Positions 9,490-18,195 of a stretch of DNA of 64,000 nt are shown here, piece by piece (the stretch's first letter is position 1; every line of letters starts with the position of its first letter). Below the pieces are notes generated by a model. It worked only from the letters and a program-made list of their open reading frames with translations, ran no database searches and was not told the origin of the DNA. The position numbers and the translations under genes are program-made. The stretch covers positions 310,001-374,000 of the forward strand of contig NZ_CP109149.1 of the NCBI RefSeq assembly GCF_035920345.1. The letters are read 5' to 3'. The stretch comes from Nocardia vinacea. Its GTDB lineage: Bacteria; Actinomycetota; Actinomycetes; Mycobacteriales; Mycobacteriaceae.

Positions 9490-10800
9490 ATGACCACCAC
9501 CACATCATCGGATCCCACCCGGGGGCGCCGTTCCCGGCTGGCCCGGCTGATGACCGAGCTTTGGTTCCAGGTCCTGCTAGGAGCGGTCCTGGGCATCGCG
9601 GTCGGCGTACTGTGGCCGCACGCCGGCGCGGCGCTCAGCCCGCTCAACGACTGGTTTATCGCCATCGTGAAGATGATCGTGATCCCGGTCGTGTTCTGTG
9701 TTGTCACCACCAGCATCGCCTCGATGGACAGCCTGCGTAAAGCCGGCCGGATCGGGGCCAAGGCATTGGGCTACTTCATGGTCCTGTCACTGCTGTCGAT
9801 GCTGATCGGGCTGGTCGTGGCCAACATCTTCAAGCCCGGCGCGGGCATGAAGATCAACCTCTCCGAACTTGACGCGAAGTCGATCCCCGGTGGAAACCAG
9901 CACGCCGGCGGGGTGGTCGAGTTCATCGACCGCATCATCCCCAGCTCACTGTTCGGCGCCATCACCGGCAACGAGATCCTGGCCGCGCTGCTGGTCTCGA
10001 TCGTGTTCGGCTGCGCGCTCAATGTCTCCGGTGAGCGAGCCGCCCCGATCACCGAGGGCATCGCCGCGTTGTCGACGGTGGTGTTCAAGATCGTGGGCTG
10101 GGTCATGCGCCTGGCACCGTTCGGCACCTTCGGCGCCTTGGCCATGGTGGTGGCGAAATATGGCGCGGAAAGCCTGCAGCAGCTGGGATATCTGATCCTG
10201 CTGTTCACCGGCACCTGCATCGTCTACGTCGTCGTGATCCTGGGCGCGATCGCCCGGGTATGCGGGCTGGGGCTGTTCGCGGTGATGCGCTACCTCAAGG
10301 CAGAACTCCTGGTCGCGCTCAGCACGTGCTCGAGCGAGGCGGTGCTGCCGGCGCTGGTCCGCAAGCTCGAAGAGCTCGGTGTCGGCAAACCCGTCGTCGG
10401 CATCGTGATCCCATCCGGGTTCTCGTTCAACCTCGACGGCTCAGCGGTCTACCTGACCATGGCCTCACTGTTCCTGGCCCAAGCAGTCGGCATCGACCTG
10501 ACCTGGCAACAGCAGCTGGTCATGGTCGGGGTGATGATGCTGACCAGCAAAGGCACAGCAGGCATCGCCGGAGGCGCCTTCATCGTCCTGGCCAGCACCG
10601 TCACCGCGGTCGGGCACATCCCCCTGGCCGCGCTGGCACTGATCGTCGGGATCGACCGCATCCTCAACGAAGGCCGAGTGTTCATCAACGTCCTCGGCAA
10701 CGCCATGGCCGCGATCGTGATCGGCAAGTGGGAAAACGACTTCGACACCGACAAGGCACAAGCCGTTCTCGCCGGCAAACACCCCCGGCCGGCGGACTGA
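9490..10800 (+). CDS. dctA: C4-dicarboxylate symporter, DctA type
   Basis: A 436-residue sodium/proton:dicarboxylate symporter (SDF family) with about eight membrane helices and two re-entrant hairpins. The first re-entrant loop reads STCSSEAVLPALV, the substrate region has PSGFSFNLDGSAVYLTM, and the end has MLTSKGTAGIAGGAFIVLA then GIDRILNEGRVFINVLGN. The usual D-R-F-M-S-E box is DRILNE here. ATG 9490 has AAAGGAG upstream. Lying directly after the D-tartrate dehydratase gene, it most likely imports tartrate, malate or a related dicarboxylate for this locus. Confidence 0.9.
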   Translation: MTTTTSSDPTRGRRSRLARLMTELWFQVLLGAVLGIAVGVLWPHAGAALSPLNDWFIAIVKMIVIPVVFCVVTTSIASMDSLRKAGRIGAKALGYFMVLSLLSMLIGLVVANIFKPGAGMKINLSELDAKSIPGGNQHAGGVVEFIDRIIPSSLFGAITGNEILAALLVSIVFGCALNVSGERAAPITEGIAALSTVVFKIVGWVMRLAPFGTFGALAMVVAKYGAESLQQLGYLILLFTGTCIVYVVVILGAIARVCGLGLFAVMRYLKAELLVALSTCSSEAVLPALVRKLEELGVGKPVVGIVIPSGFSFNLDGSAVYLTMASLFLAQAVGIDLTWQQQLVMVGVMMLTSKGTAGIAGGAFIVLASTVTAVGHIPLAALALIVGIDRILNEGRVFINVLGNAMAAIVIGKWENDFDTDKAQAVLAGKHPRPAD

Positions 10801-10893
10801 TCCCCACCACGCGCTGCTCCTAGGGGCGGGAGTGCCGGCTCCCGGCCGGCCCCAGGAGCACCCCCGACCCCATCCCCGCTCGAAAGGAACCGC

Positions 10894-11847
10894 ATGTCAA
10901 AGGTATTGGTGACCACCGACTACCTCGCACCGGGCGACGAGGTCGACCAGCTGCTGACCAGCCACGGACATACGATCATCTACTCACCCGCCACGGGCGC
11001 CCGAAGCCGCGACGAAGCCCTGGCTCTGTTCGAGGGTGTCGACGCCGCCATCATTGCCAGCGAGCCGGTCACCGCCGAAATGCTCGAGGCCGCATTACGT
11101 TTGAAGGTCATCGCCCGCAGCGGCGTGGGCTACGAATCGGTCGATCTCACCGCCGCGGCCCGCCACGGCATCCGCGTCTGCAACACCCCCGGCGTCAATC
11201 ATCACGCCGTCGCCGAAATGACCATGGCCCTGATCCTGATGACCGCCCGGCAACTTCCGATGGTGCTCGCCGGTGTCCGCGCCGGAGACTGGCCCCGCCA
11301 GGCCGGACGCGAACTACGCGGCGCCCGCCTCGGCATCATCGGCTACGGCCCTAGCGGACGCGCCGTGGCGCGCCTCGCCCACGCCTTCGGCATGACGGTG
11401 GCGGTCACCACCGCCCACCCCGACCCGAACGAACCGCACATCGAATTCCTCGGCCTCGACACCGTCTGCGCCACCGCGGACTACCTGAGCCTGCACTGCC
11501 GCGCCGACGAGACCACCCACCATCTCATCGACATCGGAAGGCTGAAAGCGATGAAACCGACAGCCGTGCTGGTCAACACCGCGCGCGGCAGCCTCATCGA
11601 CGAGCAAGCCCTCATCCACGCCCTGACCACCGGCGAAATCGCCGCCGCGGCTCTCGACGTCCTCGACCGCGAACCCCTCCCCGCCCATAGCTCCCTGCGC
11701 GAACTCGACAACGTGATCATCACCTCGCACCTTGCTGGGCAGACCGCCGAAGCCCGGATCCGAGCCGGGATGTCGGCCGCACAAGCCGTCGTAGACGTCC
11801 TCGCCGGCCGCGAACCCGCCCACCCCATCGATCAGCTGGACCGATGA
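10894..11847 (+). CDS. D-isomer 2-hydroxyacid dehydrogenase
   Basis: A 317-residue NAD(P)-dependent dehydrogenase of the SerA/hydroxypyruvate reductase family. It has the split substrate domain, a Rossmann loop GIIGYGPSGRAVARLA (a GxGxxG variant), the Arg of VNTARGSLIDEQAL, the Glu of DVLDREPLP and a His in IITSHLAGQT. Tartrate breakdown by the neighbouring dehydrogenase can give hydroxypyruvate or glycerate, so hydroxypyruvate or tartronate semialdehyde is a reasonable substrate; that is inference. GAAAGGA precedes ATG 10894, and the gene overlaps the next, broken CitE-like gene by ATGA. Confidence 0.82.
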   Translation: MSKVLVTTDYLAPGDEVDQLLTSHGHTIIYSPATGARSRDEALALFEGVDAAIIASEPVTAEMLEAALRLKVIARSGVGYESVDLTAAARHGIRVCNTPGVNHHAVAEMTMALILMTARQLPMVLAGVRAGDWPRQAGRELRGARLGIIGYGPSGRAVARLAHAFGMTVAVTTAHPDPNEPHIEFLGLDTVCATADYLSLHCRADETTHHLIDIGRLKAMKPTAVLVNTARGSLIDEQALIHALTTGEIAAAALDVLDREPLPAHSSLRELDNVIITSHLAGQTAEARIRAGMSAAQAVVDVLAGREPAHPIDQLDR

Positions 11848-12062
11848 CCGCCCGGCACACCTCACGGCGAGGCGACGCCGCCATCGCCCGCTCCTGGCTG
11901 CTGGTCGACGCCGCCGACCCTGGCGCCTTCTACCGCGCCTAACCCGCCGGCGCCGACCAGATCGTGCTCGACATCGAAGACGCCGTCGACCCCGCCCGCA
12001 AACCCGCTGGCGGCGCAGACGTCGCCCACTGGCTCGAGCAAAACTCGGCCTGGGGGCGATAG
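11844..12062 (+). pseudogene. CitE/HpcH-like lyase fragment with in-frame stop
   Basis: Starting at ATG 11844 (ATGA overlap with the dehydrogenase) the frame gives ARSWLLVDAADPGAFYRA, a TAA at 11940-11942, then AGADQIVLDIEDAVDPARKP and about 20 more residues before it stops. This is the N-terminus of a HpcH/HpaI aldolase or citrate-lyase-beta-like protein (VLDIEDAV is the family signature). It carries one nonsense codon and has lost the C-terminal three quarters where IS remnants begin. It was presumably the last gene of the tartrate operon and is not functional. Confidence 0.8.
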
Positions 12063-12437
12063 CGTTCGGTGCGGCGCGGCCCGCCGTGCGGTGCGACCTC
12101 GATGTCGGCGTCGATCACCCGCACGACCAGGGGCCTTTCACCGCGAGCCACGTCTCGTCGGGCAGCCGCTCGATCACACGCAGCCTGGGCCAGGGCCGAG
12201 GAACCCGGGCGGTCCACCGCGATACCTCGCAGGCCCGCGGTCATCCGTGCCCATACCTGCGTGTAGCCGATCTCCGCGAACAACGCCCCGGCCAGCAGCA
12301 GATACACCACCACCCGCGAGGGCAGATCCCGCACCTGCGCCTGCACCGCCCACGCCGATTCCAGTGCGGTGTCGACCATTTCGAACGGCACGATCTAGGT
12401 CAACTTGCCCAGATGACCCGGTGCGTACACCCCCGGT
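12046..12437 (-). mobile_element. Remnant of an IS4-type transposase
   Basis: Read on the minus strand, this stretch gives YAPGHLGKLT, a stop (TAG near 12396), then PFEMVDTALESAWAVQ, RDLPSRVVVYLLLAG and IGYTQVWARMTAGL. That is the conserved N-terminal domain of a common actinobacterial IS4-family transposase. After AQAACDRAA it jumps to a later transposase segment (RVIDADIEVAPHGGP), so the middle is deleted. No terminal inverted repeats were found. It abuts the truncated CitE-like gene and probably caused that truncation. Confidence 0.75.
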
Positions 12438-12585
12438 GCCTGGGGATCCCCGGTAACGGATCTCGGGGATCGCGTCCTGAGCCCGCCGTCTCGGACTGAA
12501 ACCGCAGGAAAAGGCTGGGAATCCGCCTCGAAGATCGGCTCGAGCACCAGCTTGGAACGCGGCCTGCACGACTGCCTGTCGAATT
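12438..12585 (-). mobile_element. Remnant of a group II intron reverse transcriptase
   Basis: The minus strand carries KLVLEPIFEAD in one frame and CGFSPRRRAQDAIPEIRYRG in the next. Together they match the well-known group II intron reverse transcriptase segment (LVLEPIFEADF, then a Gly-Phe-Arg-Pro box and RRAQDAIAEI). At least two frameshifts and loss of both ends make it a fossil. It joins directly to the IS4-type remnant. Confidence 0.7.
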
Positions 12586-12719
12586 CCAGATCTGGGAGCG
12601 TGCGGCGGCCAGGCCGTCGCGGGTGTGGTCTTGGCGATTCCGCGGAACAGCCCACAGCCGCCCCTGGATTAAGCGACAACGCGCGGCATGCGGTCGGTCA
12701 AGGGGGCCTCGCCCTTTGG

Positions 12720-13334
12720 CTATGCTGTCGGCTCGACCAGTACGCCCATGGCTTGGTCGAGGAGTTCGGACAACGGAGTGGTTCCGCCTTCGGCCCGCCA
12801 GGCGTCGGTGGCGGCGTCGAGGCAGGAAATCGCCGACGCCACGAGCGCGTTGGCGCGAAGGTCGTTCCTGGATTCCGGGTCACCGCTGAGCCGGCGGGAG
12901 ATCTCCGGCACCAGCAGGCTATGCCAGCCCTGCGTCTTCTCCCACTGACGGGTCATCAGGGCGCAGGCGTTGTCGAGCAATTGCATCACGTTCAGAAATG
13001 GCTGAGGCTCGTCGGTATTCGACTCGGTGATCACGTCGAACGAGCGGCGCAATGCTTCCCACGACCGCTCGTCGGCGGGCCGGGCGGCGAGCGCGGCGGC
13101 CATCTTATGGCCGAACCCACCCATCCTGCCGAGGACGAGCTCCTCCTTGGTGCCGAAGTACCGGAAGAAGGTGGTGCGCGACAAGCCCGCCTCGGCGGCG
13201 ATCTGTTCGACCGTCGTGTTGTCGAAGCCCTGCTCGGAGAACAGTCGGAACGCGACCTCGCTGACCTCATCGCGCATCGCGGCTCGTGTCCGCTCCCGCA
13301 GCGTGGAGGACATGGTCCTGGATGTTTCGGCCAT
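12720..13334 (-). CDS. TetR-family regulator
   Basis: A 204-residue TetR protein with the N-terminal helix-turn-helix (AFRLFSEQGFDNTTVEQIAA, then RTTFFRYFGTKEELVLGRM) and a helical C-terminal ligand domain (TetR_C_17-like). The start at 13334 (MAETSR) is likely, with 13313 (MSSTLRER) as an alternative. It is divergent from an SDR gene at 13433, and two palindromes lie in the 98-bp gap. The likely role is repression of itself and the SDR. The ligand is unknown. Confidence 0.88.
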   Translation of the reverse strand: MAETSRTMSSTLRERTRAAMRDEVSEVAFRLFSEQGFDNTTVEQIAAEAGLSRTTFFRYFGTKEELVLGRMGGFGHKMAAALAARPADERSWEALRRSFDVITESNTDEPQPFLNVMQLLDNACALMTRQWEKTQGWHSLLVPEISRRLSGDPESRNDLRANALVASAISCLDAATDAWRAEGGTTPLSELLDQAMGVLVEPTA

Positions 13335-13345
13335 GCAATGAGTGT

Positions 13346-13390
13346 AGTACACAGGCCCTATGTGGTACTCCATCCCATATTGGTATATGG
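13346..13390. promoter_or_regulatory. Likely TetR operators between divergent TetR and SDR genes
   Basis: Two symmetric sites are visible: AGTACACA (13346-13353) facing TGTGGTACT (13361-13369), and CCATAT-TGGT-ATATGG (13375-13390). Both sit in the gap between the divergent starts at 13334 and 13433, where TetR operators usually lie. Confidence 0.5.
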
Positions 13391-13432
13391 TCTCTTATGT
13401 TGCCTTCGTATCCCTTTTGAGGAGTGCTTCCC

Positions 13433-14254
13433 ATGAGCAAGATCTGGTTCATCACCGGTTCCTCGCGCGGCCTGGGCCGCCGGTTCACCGAGGCCGCGCT
13501 ATCGCGCGGCGACAAGGTCGCGGCGACCGCCCGCAACACCGACGCATTGGCCGACCTGGTCGCCGCCCATGGCGATGCGATCCTGCCGCTGCCCCTGGAC
13601 GTCACGGACAAAACCGCCGTGACGGAGTCCGTCCAGCGTGCCCACGAGCACTTCGGACGCCTGGACGTCGTCGTCAACAACGCCGGCTACGGCCTGTTCG
13701 GCATGGTCGAAGAGCTGACCGAAGACGACGTCCGCGCCCAGTTCGAGACGAATATGTTCGGCACCCTGTGGGTCATCCAGGCGGCACTGCCCTACCTCCG
13801 CGCTCAGGGCAGCGGCCACATCATCAACGTGTCCAGCCTGCTCGGCCTCGCCGCCTTCCCCACAACGGGCGGCTACACCGCCACCAAGGCAGCCGTCGAG
13901 GGACTCTCGGACTCCCTGGCCCAGGAAGTGGCGGCCTTCGGCATCAAGGTCACTGTCGTCGAGCCCGGCCCCTTCGGCACCGAGTTCAACACGTCCTCCG
14001 CCTATTCCGCACCGTTGTCCGCCTACGACAGCTTCCGGGAGACGGTCAACGCCAGCTTCGCCACCCTCCCGAATCCCGACCCGGCGGGCGTCGGCCCCGC
14101 GCTGCTGAAGGTCGTCGACGCCGACGCCCCACCGTCCCGGATCTTCTTCGGCACCTTTCCTCTCCAGGTCGTCCCGCAGATCTACGCCGACCGGCTCAAG
14201 GGCTGGCAGGAGTGGGCCGAGGTATCCGCCGCGGCCGAGGCCGGCCCAGCCTGA
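13433..14254 (+). CDS. Classical SDR oxidoreductase
   Basis: A 273-residue classical short-chain dehydrogenase. It has the NADP-type opening TGSSRGLGRRFTEAAL with basic residues, VVNNAGYG, catalytic Ser in INVSSLLG and YTATK for the Tyr/Lys pair. ATG 13433 has GAGGAG at a good distance, while an upstream in-frame start at 13424 does not. The sequence resembles the many general SDRs induced with TetR partners for detoxification of carbonyls. The substrate is not visible. Control by the adjacent divergent TetR is likely. Confidence 0.88.
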   Translation: MSKIWFITGSSRGLGRRFTEAALSRGDKVAATARNTDALADLVAAHGDAILPLPLDVTDKTAVTESVQRAHEHFGRLDVVVNNAGYGLFGMVEELTEDDVRAQFETNMFGTLWVIQAALPYLRAQGSGHIINVSSLLGLAAFPTTGGYTATKAAVEGLSDSLAQEVAAFGIKVTVVEPGPFGTEFNTSSAYSAPLSAYDSFRETVNASFATLPNPDPAGVGPALLKVVDADAPPSRIFFGTFPLQVVPQIYADRLKGWQEWAEVSAAAEAGPA

Positions 14255-14575
14255 CCGGCCCCCGTCCGGCGTTTCCGGCGCCGGGCGGGCCGTCCACCTC
14301 ACGCACTGCCCGCCAGACCTGCAACTCGACCGGCAACTCGCTGGTCCTATCGCCATTCTCGAGTAGCCGACGAGCGGATGTCGGTGTCGGATTCTGACCT
14401 CCGATCAGTCATCGCGACTGGTCGTCAGGCGGTCGACGAGTTCGTCTGCCTTGACGCACCTCACGCGTCAACGACTTGCCCCTGACACTGATGTCACGTC
14501 TTAGCATCTGCCCGGTGGCCTATCCGCCCACGGCGTATGGCTCTGGGCGACCCGCAACAAGGAAGAGGAACTGCG
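14255..14575. other. Gap between SDR and F420-reductase-like genes
   Basis: This 321-bp gap shows no convincing gene or RNA. GGAAGAGG just before 14576 serves the next gene. No strong hairpin or operator-like repeat was found. Confidence 0.5.
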
Positions 14576-15292
14576 ATGCCGACACTGGGAATTATCGGAA
14601 GCGGAAACATTGGGTCCGCGGTCGCGCGGTTGGCGGTAGCGGCGGACATCGATGTCGTGATCGCCAACTCGCGTGGGCCGCAGAGCCTGGCCGATCTCGT
14701 CGAGAAACTGGGGTCGCGAGCAACGGCAGGCACCGTGGAGCAGGCTGCCAGCGCCGGGGAGACAATCCTGCTCAGCATCCCGCTGTCCGGGTACAGTTCT
14801 CTGCCTGCTCAGCTACTGCGGGGCCGGACCGTGCTGGATACCGGCAACTACTATCCTCACCGCGACGGTCGGATCGGCGAACTCGATGCCGAAAAGATGA
14901 CCACGGCTGAATTGGCCCAGCAGCTCTTGCCGGGCGCCCTGCTGGTCAAGGCATTCAACAACATCCTGGCCCACCATATCCCGCAGCTCGCCCGCCCAGC
15001 CGGGGCGCCGGACCGCAGCGCTCTGCCCATCGCGGGTGCGGACCAAGGGGCGAAGACTCGGGCGGCAGAGCTGATCGACCGGCTCGGATTCGATACCGTC
15101 GACGCCGGAACACCCGGTGAGACTTGGCGTTTCGAGCCTGAGGCCGGTGCATACACCCGGATTTACCTTGCCGACCCCAGCGTGCCGGTCGAGCGCATGC
15201 TCGAAGCTCCGGCCGCGTCGCTGTCGGCCGACAAACTGCGCGCCGCGTTGGAGGCGAGCGAACGGGTGAAGGTAGCCGAGCGCACCTTCTGA
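14576..15292 (+). CDS. NADPH-dependent F420 reductase-like protein
   Basis: A 238-residue Rossmann protein of the F420-dependent NADP oxidoreductase family. It begins MPTLGIIGSGNIGSAVARLA, continues with ANSRGPQSL for the NADP phosphate, and has LDTGNYYPHRDGRI and VKAFNNILAHH. ATG 14576 has GGAAGAGG upstream. True F420:NADP reductases share this fold, but many paralogues have unknown substrates. A second paralogue lies at 27465-28214. It stands alone in its direction, so no operon helps with function. Confidence 0.8.
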   Translation: MPTLGIIGSGNIGSAVARLAVAADIDVVIANSRGPQSLADLVEKLGSRATAGTVEQAASAGETILLSIPLSGYSSLPAQLLRGRTVLDTGNYYPHRDGRIGELDAEKMTTAELAQQLLPGALLVKAFNNILAHHIPQLARPAGAPDRSALPIAGADQGAKTRAAELIDRLGFDTVDAGTPGETWRFEPEAGAYTRIYLADPSVPVERMLEAPAASLSADKLRAALEASERVKVAERTF

Positions 15293-15554
15293 AGTTCGCA
15301 ACGAGCCCTCCGCCGGAGAACCCGACGGAGGAGGCCATGTCACCCGAAACGCGCGATGACCCTCATGCGGACCGGTAGCCGAACCCTCGCACTCGTAGGC
15401 TCACGGCGCAATGACCACCCCCGCTACTCATGATGAGTTGCGTAAGGGTTGTGTGTCTGGTCACGATGGGTACTATATCGAATACGCTGGTACCCAGTTA
15501 AGTTTTCTTTCGGGCTGTCGTGATGGAGTTGTCCGAGTGATCAGTGAGGATCCA

Positions 15555-17234
15555 ATGAGTCAAGTGGCTATCGAGTTCGACGTGTCCGTACCCATGCGTG
15601 ACGGGGTGATTCTGCGGGCCGACGTCTACCGGCCCGTCGGTGCGGGGCCGTGGCCGGTTCTCGTGCAGCGCACCCCCTACGACAAGGCTTCGCCGCTCGG
15701 GACCGCCCAGCTCGACACGCTCAAAGCTGTTCGGCGCGGTTACATCGTGGTGCAACAGGACACGCGAGGAAGGTTCACATCCGACGGCGAGTGGCTGCCG
15801 TGGGCCTATGAGCAGCAAGACGGTTACGACACCATCGAGTGGGCCGCTGCGCTGCCCGGTAGCAACGGCAATGTGGGAATGTTCGGTGCAAGCTACTCCG
15901 GCAATACCCAATGGGCCGCGGCCATCGCGGGGGCGCCGCACCTACGCGCCATCGCGCCGCAGATCACCTGGTGCGAGCCCGCCGACGGAATCTTCTTCCG
16001 TGGCGGAGCGATCGAACACGGATTGAATCTGTGGTGGTCGCTGATGGTCTCGGCGAGCCAGTATCCGAAGGTGGCGGCGGATACCGAGGAGCTGTTCGCC
16101 AAGCTGGGTACCACGATTCGCGACTTCGACGGGCTTGCCGAGGTGACATATTGGGAATTGCCCTCCGGCGCGTCGCCGGCATTGGTGCGCACGAACCTGC
16201 CGGATATCGGTGTGCAGCGTGGCTTGCGTGATCCCGCCTCGACGGCCGAGGCCCGGGTCGCGGGCCGGCACGGGGAGGTCACTGTCCCGTCCTTGAACGT
16301 CGCGGGCTGGTACGACGTGTTCTCGCAGGGCTCGATCGACAATTACCTCGCCGCACGCGAACAGGGCCACACGACTCGACTGATCGTCGGGCCATGGGAG
16401 CATCTGAGTTTCCTCAGCCCCAGGCCAGAGCAGGTCGGCGTGGTGAACTACGGGCTGGCCTCGGTGGCGCCGCCGAGCTGTGACGGGACCATGACCGGTA
16501 TTCAGCTGGACTGGTTCGACCAGTTCCTGGCCAGCGAACCGGTCGACGCCGAACCGGACCCGGGCGTGGACATCTTCGTCATGGGCGTGAATCAGTGGCG
16601 ACACGAGCCGCAATGGCCCCTCGAACGCGCCCGCGACACCGAGTTCTTCCTCCATCCCGGCGGTCATCTGTCGACTTCCACCCCGGCAGAGAACGAGGCG
16701 CCTTCGTCCTACGTCTATGATCCCGCCGACCCTGTGCCGACCACGGGCGGCGCGCTCATCATGGCGAGTGGCTTCCTCCCCGGCGCCCTCGACCAGCAGG
16801 CAGTGGAGTCCCGTGCGGATGTGCTGGTGTTCACCAGCGATCCGCTCCCCGAGGACCTCGAGATCACCGGCCGGGTCACCGCGACCCTGTTCGCCGCCAC
16901 CGACGGGCCCTCCACGGACTGGGTCGTGCGGCTGTGCGAGGTCGACGAACGAGGAATCTCGTTCAACATCGTCGACGGCATCACCCGCGTCACCACCGAG
17001 CCCGGACGCATCGACGAGCACGAGATCGACCTGTGGTCGACCAGCATCGTGATCAAGGCCGGGCATCGGCTCCGGGTCCAGGTCACCTCCAGCAACTTCC
17101 CGCGCTGGGACCGCAACCTCAACACCGGAGAGGATCCGACCGTGGCCATCGAGCACCGTATCGCCCGCCAGAAGATCTTCCACGACCCCGCGCGGCCCTC
17201 CCGGCTGATCCTGCCGGTGATCCCCGCCACCTAG
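15555..17234 (+). CDS. CocE/NonD-family hydrolase
   Basis: A 559-residue hydrolase of the X-Pro dipeptidyl-peptidase (S15)/CocE family with an alpha/beta hydrolase core, a helical lid and a C-terminal jelly-roll. The opening VSVPMRDGVILRADVYRP is typical. The nucleophile is Ser113 in MFGASYSGNTQW, with Asp and His probably in AGWYDVFSQGS and VGPWEHLSF. ATG 15555 has GTGAGGA upstream; the 150 bp before it are unusually AT-rich and end other frames. It would split an ester or amide. A paralogue lies at 32137 and a fragment of a third copy at 51285. Confidence 0.88.
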   Translation: MSQVAIEFDVSVPMRDGVILRADVYRPVGAGPWPVLVQRTPYDKASPLGTAQLDTLKAVRRGYIVVQQDTRGRFTSDGEWLPWAYEQQDGYDTIEWAAALPGSNGNVGMFGASYSGNTQWAAAIAGAPHLRAIAPQITWCEPADGIFFRGGAIEHGLNLWWSLMVSASQYPKVAADTEELFAKLGTTIRDFDGLAEVTYWELPSGASPALVRTNLPDIGVQRGLRDPASTAEARVAGRHGEVTVPSLNVAGWYDVFSQGSIDNYLAAREQGHTTRLIVGPWEHLSFLSPRPEQVGVVNYGLASVAPPSCDGTMTGIQLDWFDQFLASEPVDAEPDPGVDIFVMGVNQWRHEPQWPLERARDTEFFLHPGGHLSTSTPAENEAPSSYVYDPADPVPTTGGALIMASGFLPGALDQQAVESRADVLVFTSDPLPEDLEITGRVTATLFAATDGPSTDWVVRLCEVDERGISFNIVDGITRVTTEPGRIDEHEIDLWSTSIVIKAGHRLRVQVTSSNFPRWDRNLNTGEDPTVAIEHRIARQKIFHDPARPSRLILPVIPAT

Positions 17235-17240
17235 AATGCC

Positions 17241-17278
17241 GCCGCGAAGGTCTGCGGTCAGCCCCAGACCTTCGCGGC
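17241..17278 (+). terminator. Strong hairpin after the CocE gene
   Basis: GCCGCGAAGGTCTG (17241-17254) pairs perfectly with CAGACCTTCGCGGC (17265-17278) around a 10-nt loop, 7 bp after the stop codon of the hydrolase. It is a likely intrinsic terminator despite the lack of a U tract. Confidence 0.75.
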
Positions 17279-17371
17279 ACACGGGTTTGTGCCATAAGGT
17301 GTACATAGCTGGACGGTAGCCCATGCAGTCGAGAGGGGGACACGTCGCCGGGACGCACCCGGTTCGCCCTG

Positions 17372-17524
17372 TCATGGCGCGGTCGGCGGATTGCTGTCCT
17401 CGTCCTCGATGCGTTTCCGAATCGCTGCCACGCTCCGGTCTTTCGGAATGCGCTCTGGCCAGCAGACCACGCCGATCAGCACGGCCAGCGGCACACCACC
17501 GCTAGCACCAACCCGAACCGTCAT
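17372..17524 (-). CDS. Tiny membrane protein, copy 2
   Basis: A 50-residue peptide with one hydrophobic segment (VPLAVLIGVVCWPERIPKDR) and a charged tail ending EDSNPPTAP. Its C-terminal half matches the upstream peptide (WPERIPKD, then a basic/acidic helix and the same SNPPTAP end), so it is a tandem duplicate. ATG at 17524 overlaps the stop of the upstream copy (ATGA), pointing to coupled translation. Function is unknown. The first half of the membrane segment is shorter than in copy 1, so this copy may be decaying. Confidence 0.55.
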   Translation of the reverse strand: MTVRVGASGGVPLAVLIGVVCWPERIPKDRSVAAIRKRIEDEDSNPPTAP

Positions 17525-17688
17525 GGCGCGGTCGGCGGGTTGCTCTCCGCCTCCACCCGCCGCCGGATGGTCTCCACCGTGCAGTCCTTCGGGATGCGCT
17601 CGGGCCACAGGATCGCCGCGACGAGCACCGCCAGGGGCAGCGCGAAGACCAGCACCCACCCGAGCGTTATCCATATGCCGCCGCTCAT
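17521..17688 (-). CDS. Tiny membrane protein, copy 1
   Basis: A 55-residue protein with one clear transmembrane helix (ITLGWVLVFALPLAVLVAAI) followed by WPERIPKD and a charged tail ending ESNPPTAP. ATG 17688 overlaps the stop of the preceding 98-residue gene (TGATG), so the three minus-strand genes form a coupled operon. The pair of copies is the only clue to function; I do not recognise the family. Confidence 0.65.
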   Translation of the reverse strand: MSGGIWITLGWVLVFALPLAVLVAAILWPERIPKDCTVETIRRRVEAESNPPTAP

Positions 17689-17984
17689 CAAATCTCGTTG
17701 TCCTGCATCGAGATTGGCGCTATGTCGATCACCGGCGACATGGACAGGAGGCCGCGACGGACATCGGCCAGAAGGTCTGTGTCGATCGGCGCGTACGTCA
17801 CGGCTGCGATTGCCGCCGTGGCATCGGCGTGGAGTTCGCGGAGTTCTTCGAGATCGACCGGCCACCCGTCGTCACCGACCAGAGCCCATGACCCGTCGTC
17901 GTGCTGGAGGTAGCGCACGCCGCCCTCCGGGGCGAGCGCCAGCTTCCGGGCGTCTTCGTCGTTGCGTCGCGCGGGTAGATCCAC
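17688..17984 (-). CDS. Hypothetical protein, 98 residues
   Basis: Starts at GTG 17984 behind GGAGG and reads VDLPARRNDEDARKLALAPE, then a beta-rich centre (VRYLQHDDGSWALVGDDGWP) and an acidic helix (VDLEELRELHADATAAI). I do not recognise it. It is the first gene of a coupled three-gene operon with two tiny membrane peptides, and is divergent from the gene at 18196. Such small genes often sit next to XRE/DUF6879 pairs in Nocardia and Streptomyces. Confidence 0.6.
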   Translation of the reverse strand: MDLPARRNDEDARKLALAPEGGVRYLQHDDGSWALVGDDGWPVDLEELRELHADATAAIAAVTYAPIDTDLLADVRRGLLSMSPVIDIAPISMQDNEI

Positions 17985-18195
17985 TCCCGCCTCCTTCCGT
18001 CGTCCGGTTGGCTTGCACCCGCCGCCGGGGTGAGAACACCCGGAGGCGGGGCATGAAAAGCACGCTAAGCGTGTGAAGTTCGCCGCCGACACAAAAGTGC
18101 GTGTGAGTGCGCGAAACGTTGGCGCATCCATCTCCAAGCAGTGAGAATCGCAATACGAGGTGCACTCAGCCCGGACACCACGAGAGGACAAAACC

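Noticed and set aside
15942..17375. 477-residue open frame on the minus strand
   Set aside because: Antisense of the CocE-type hydrolase; no recognisable motif.
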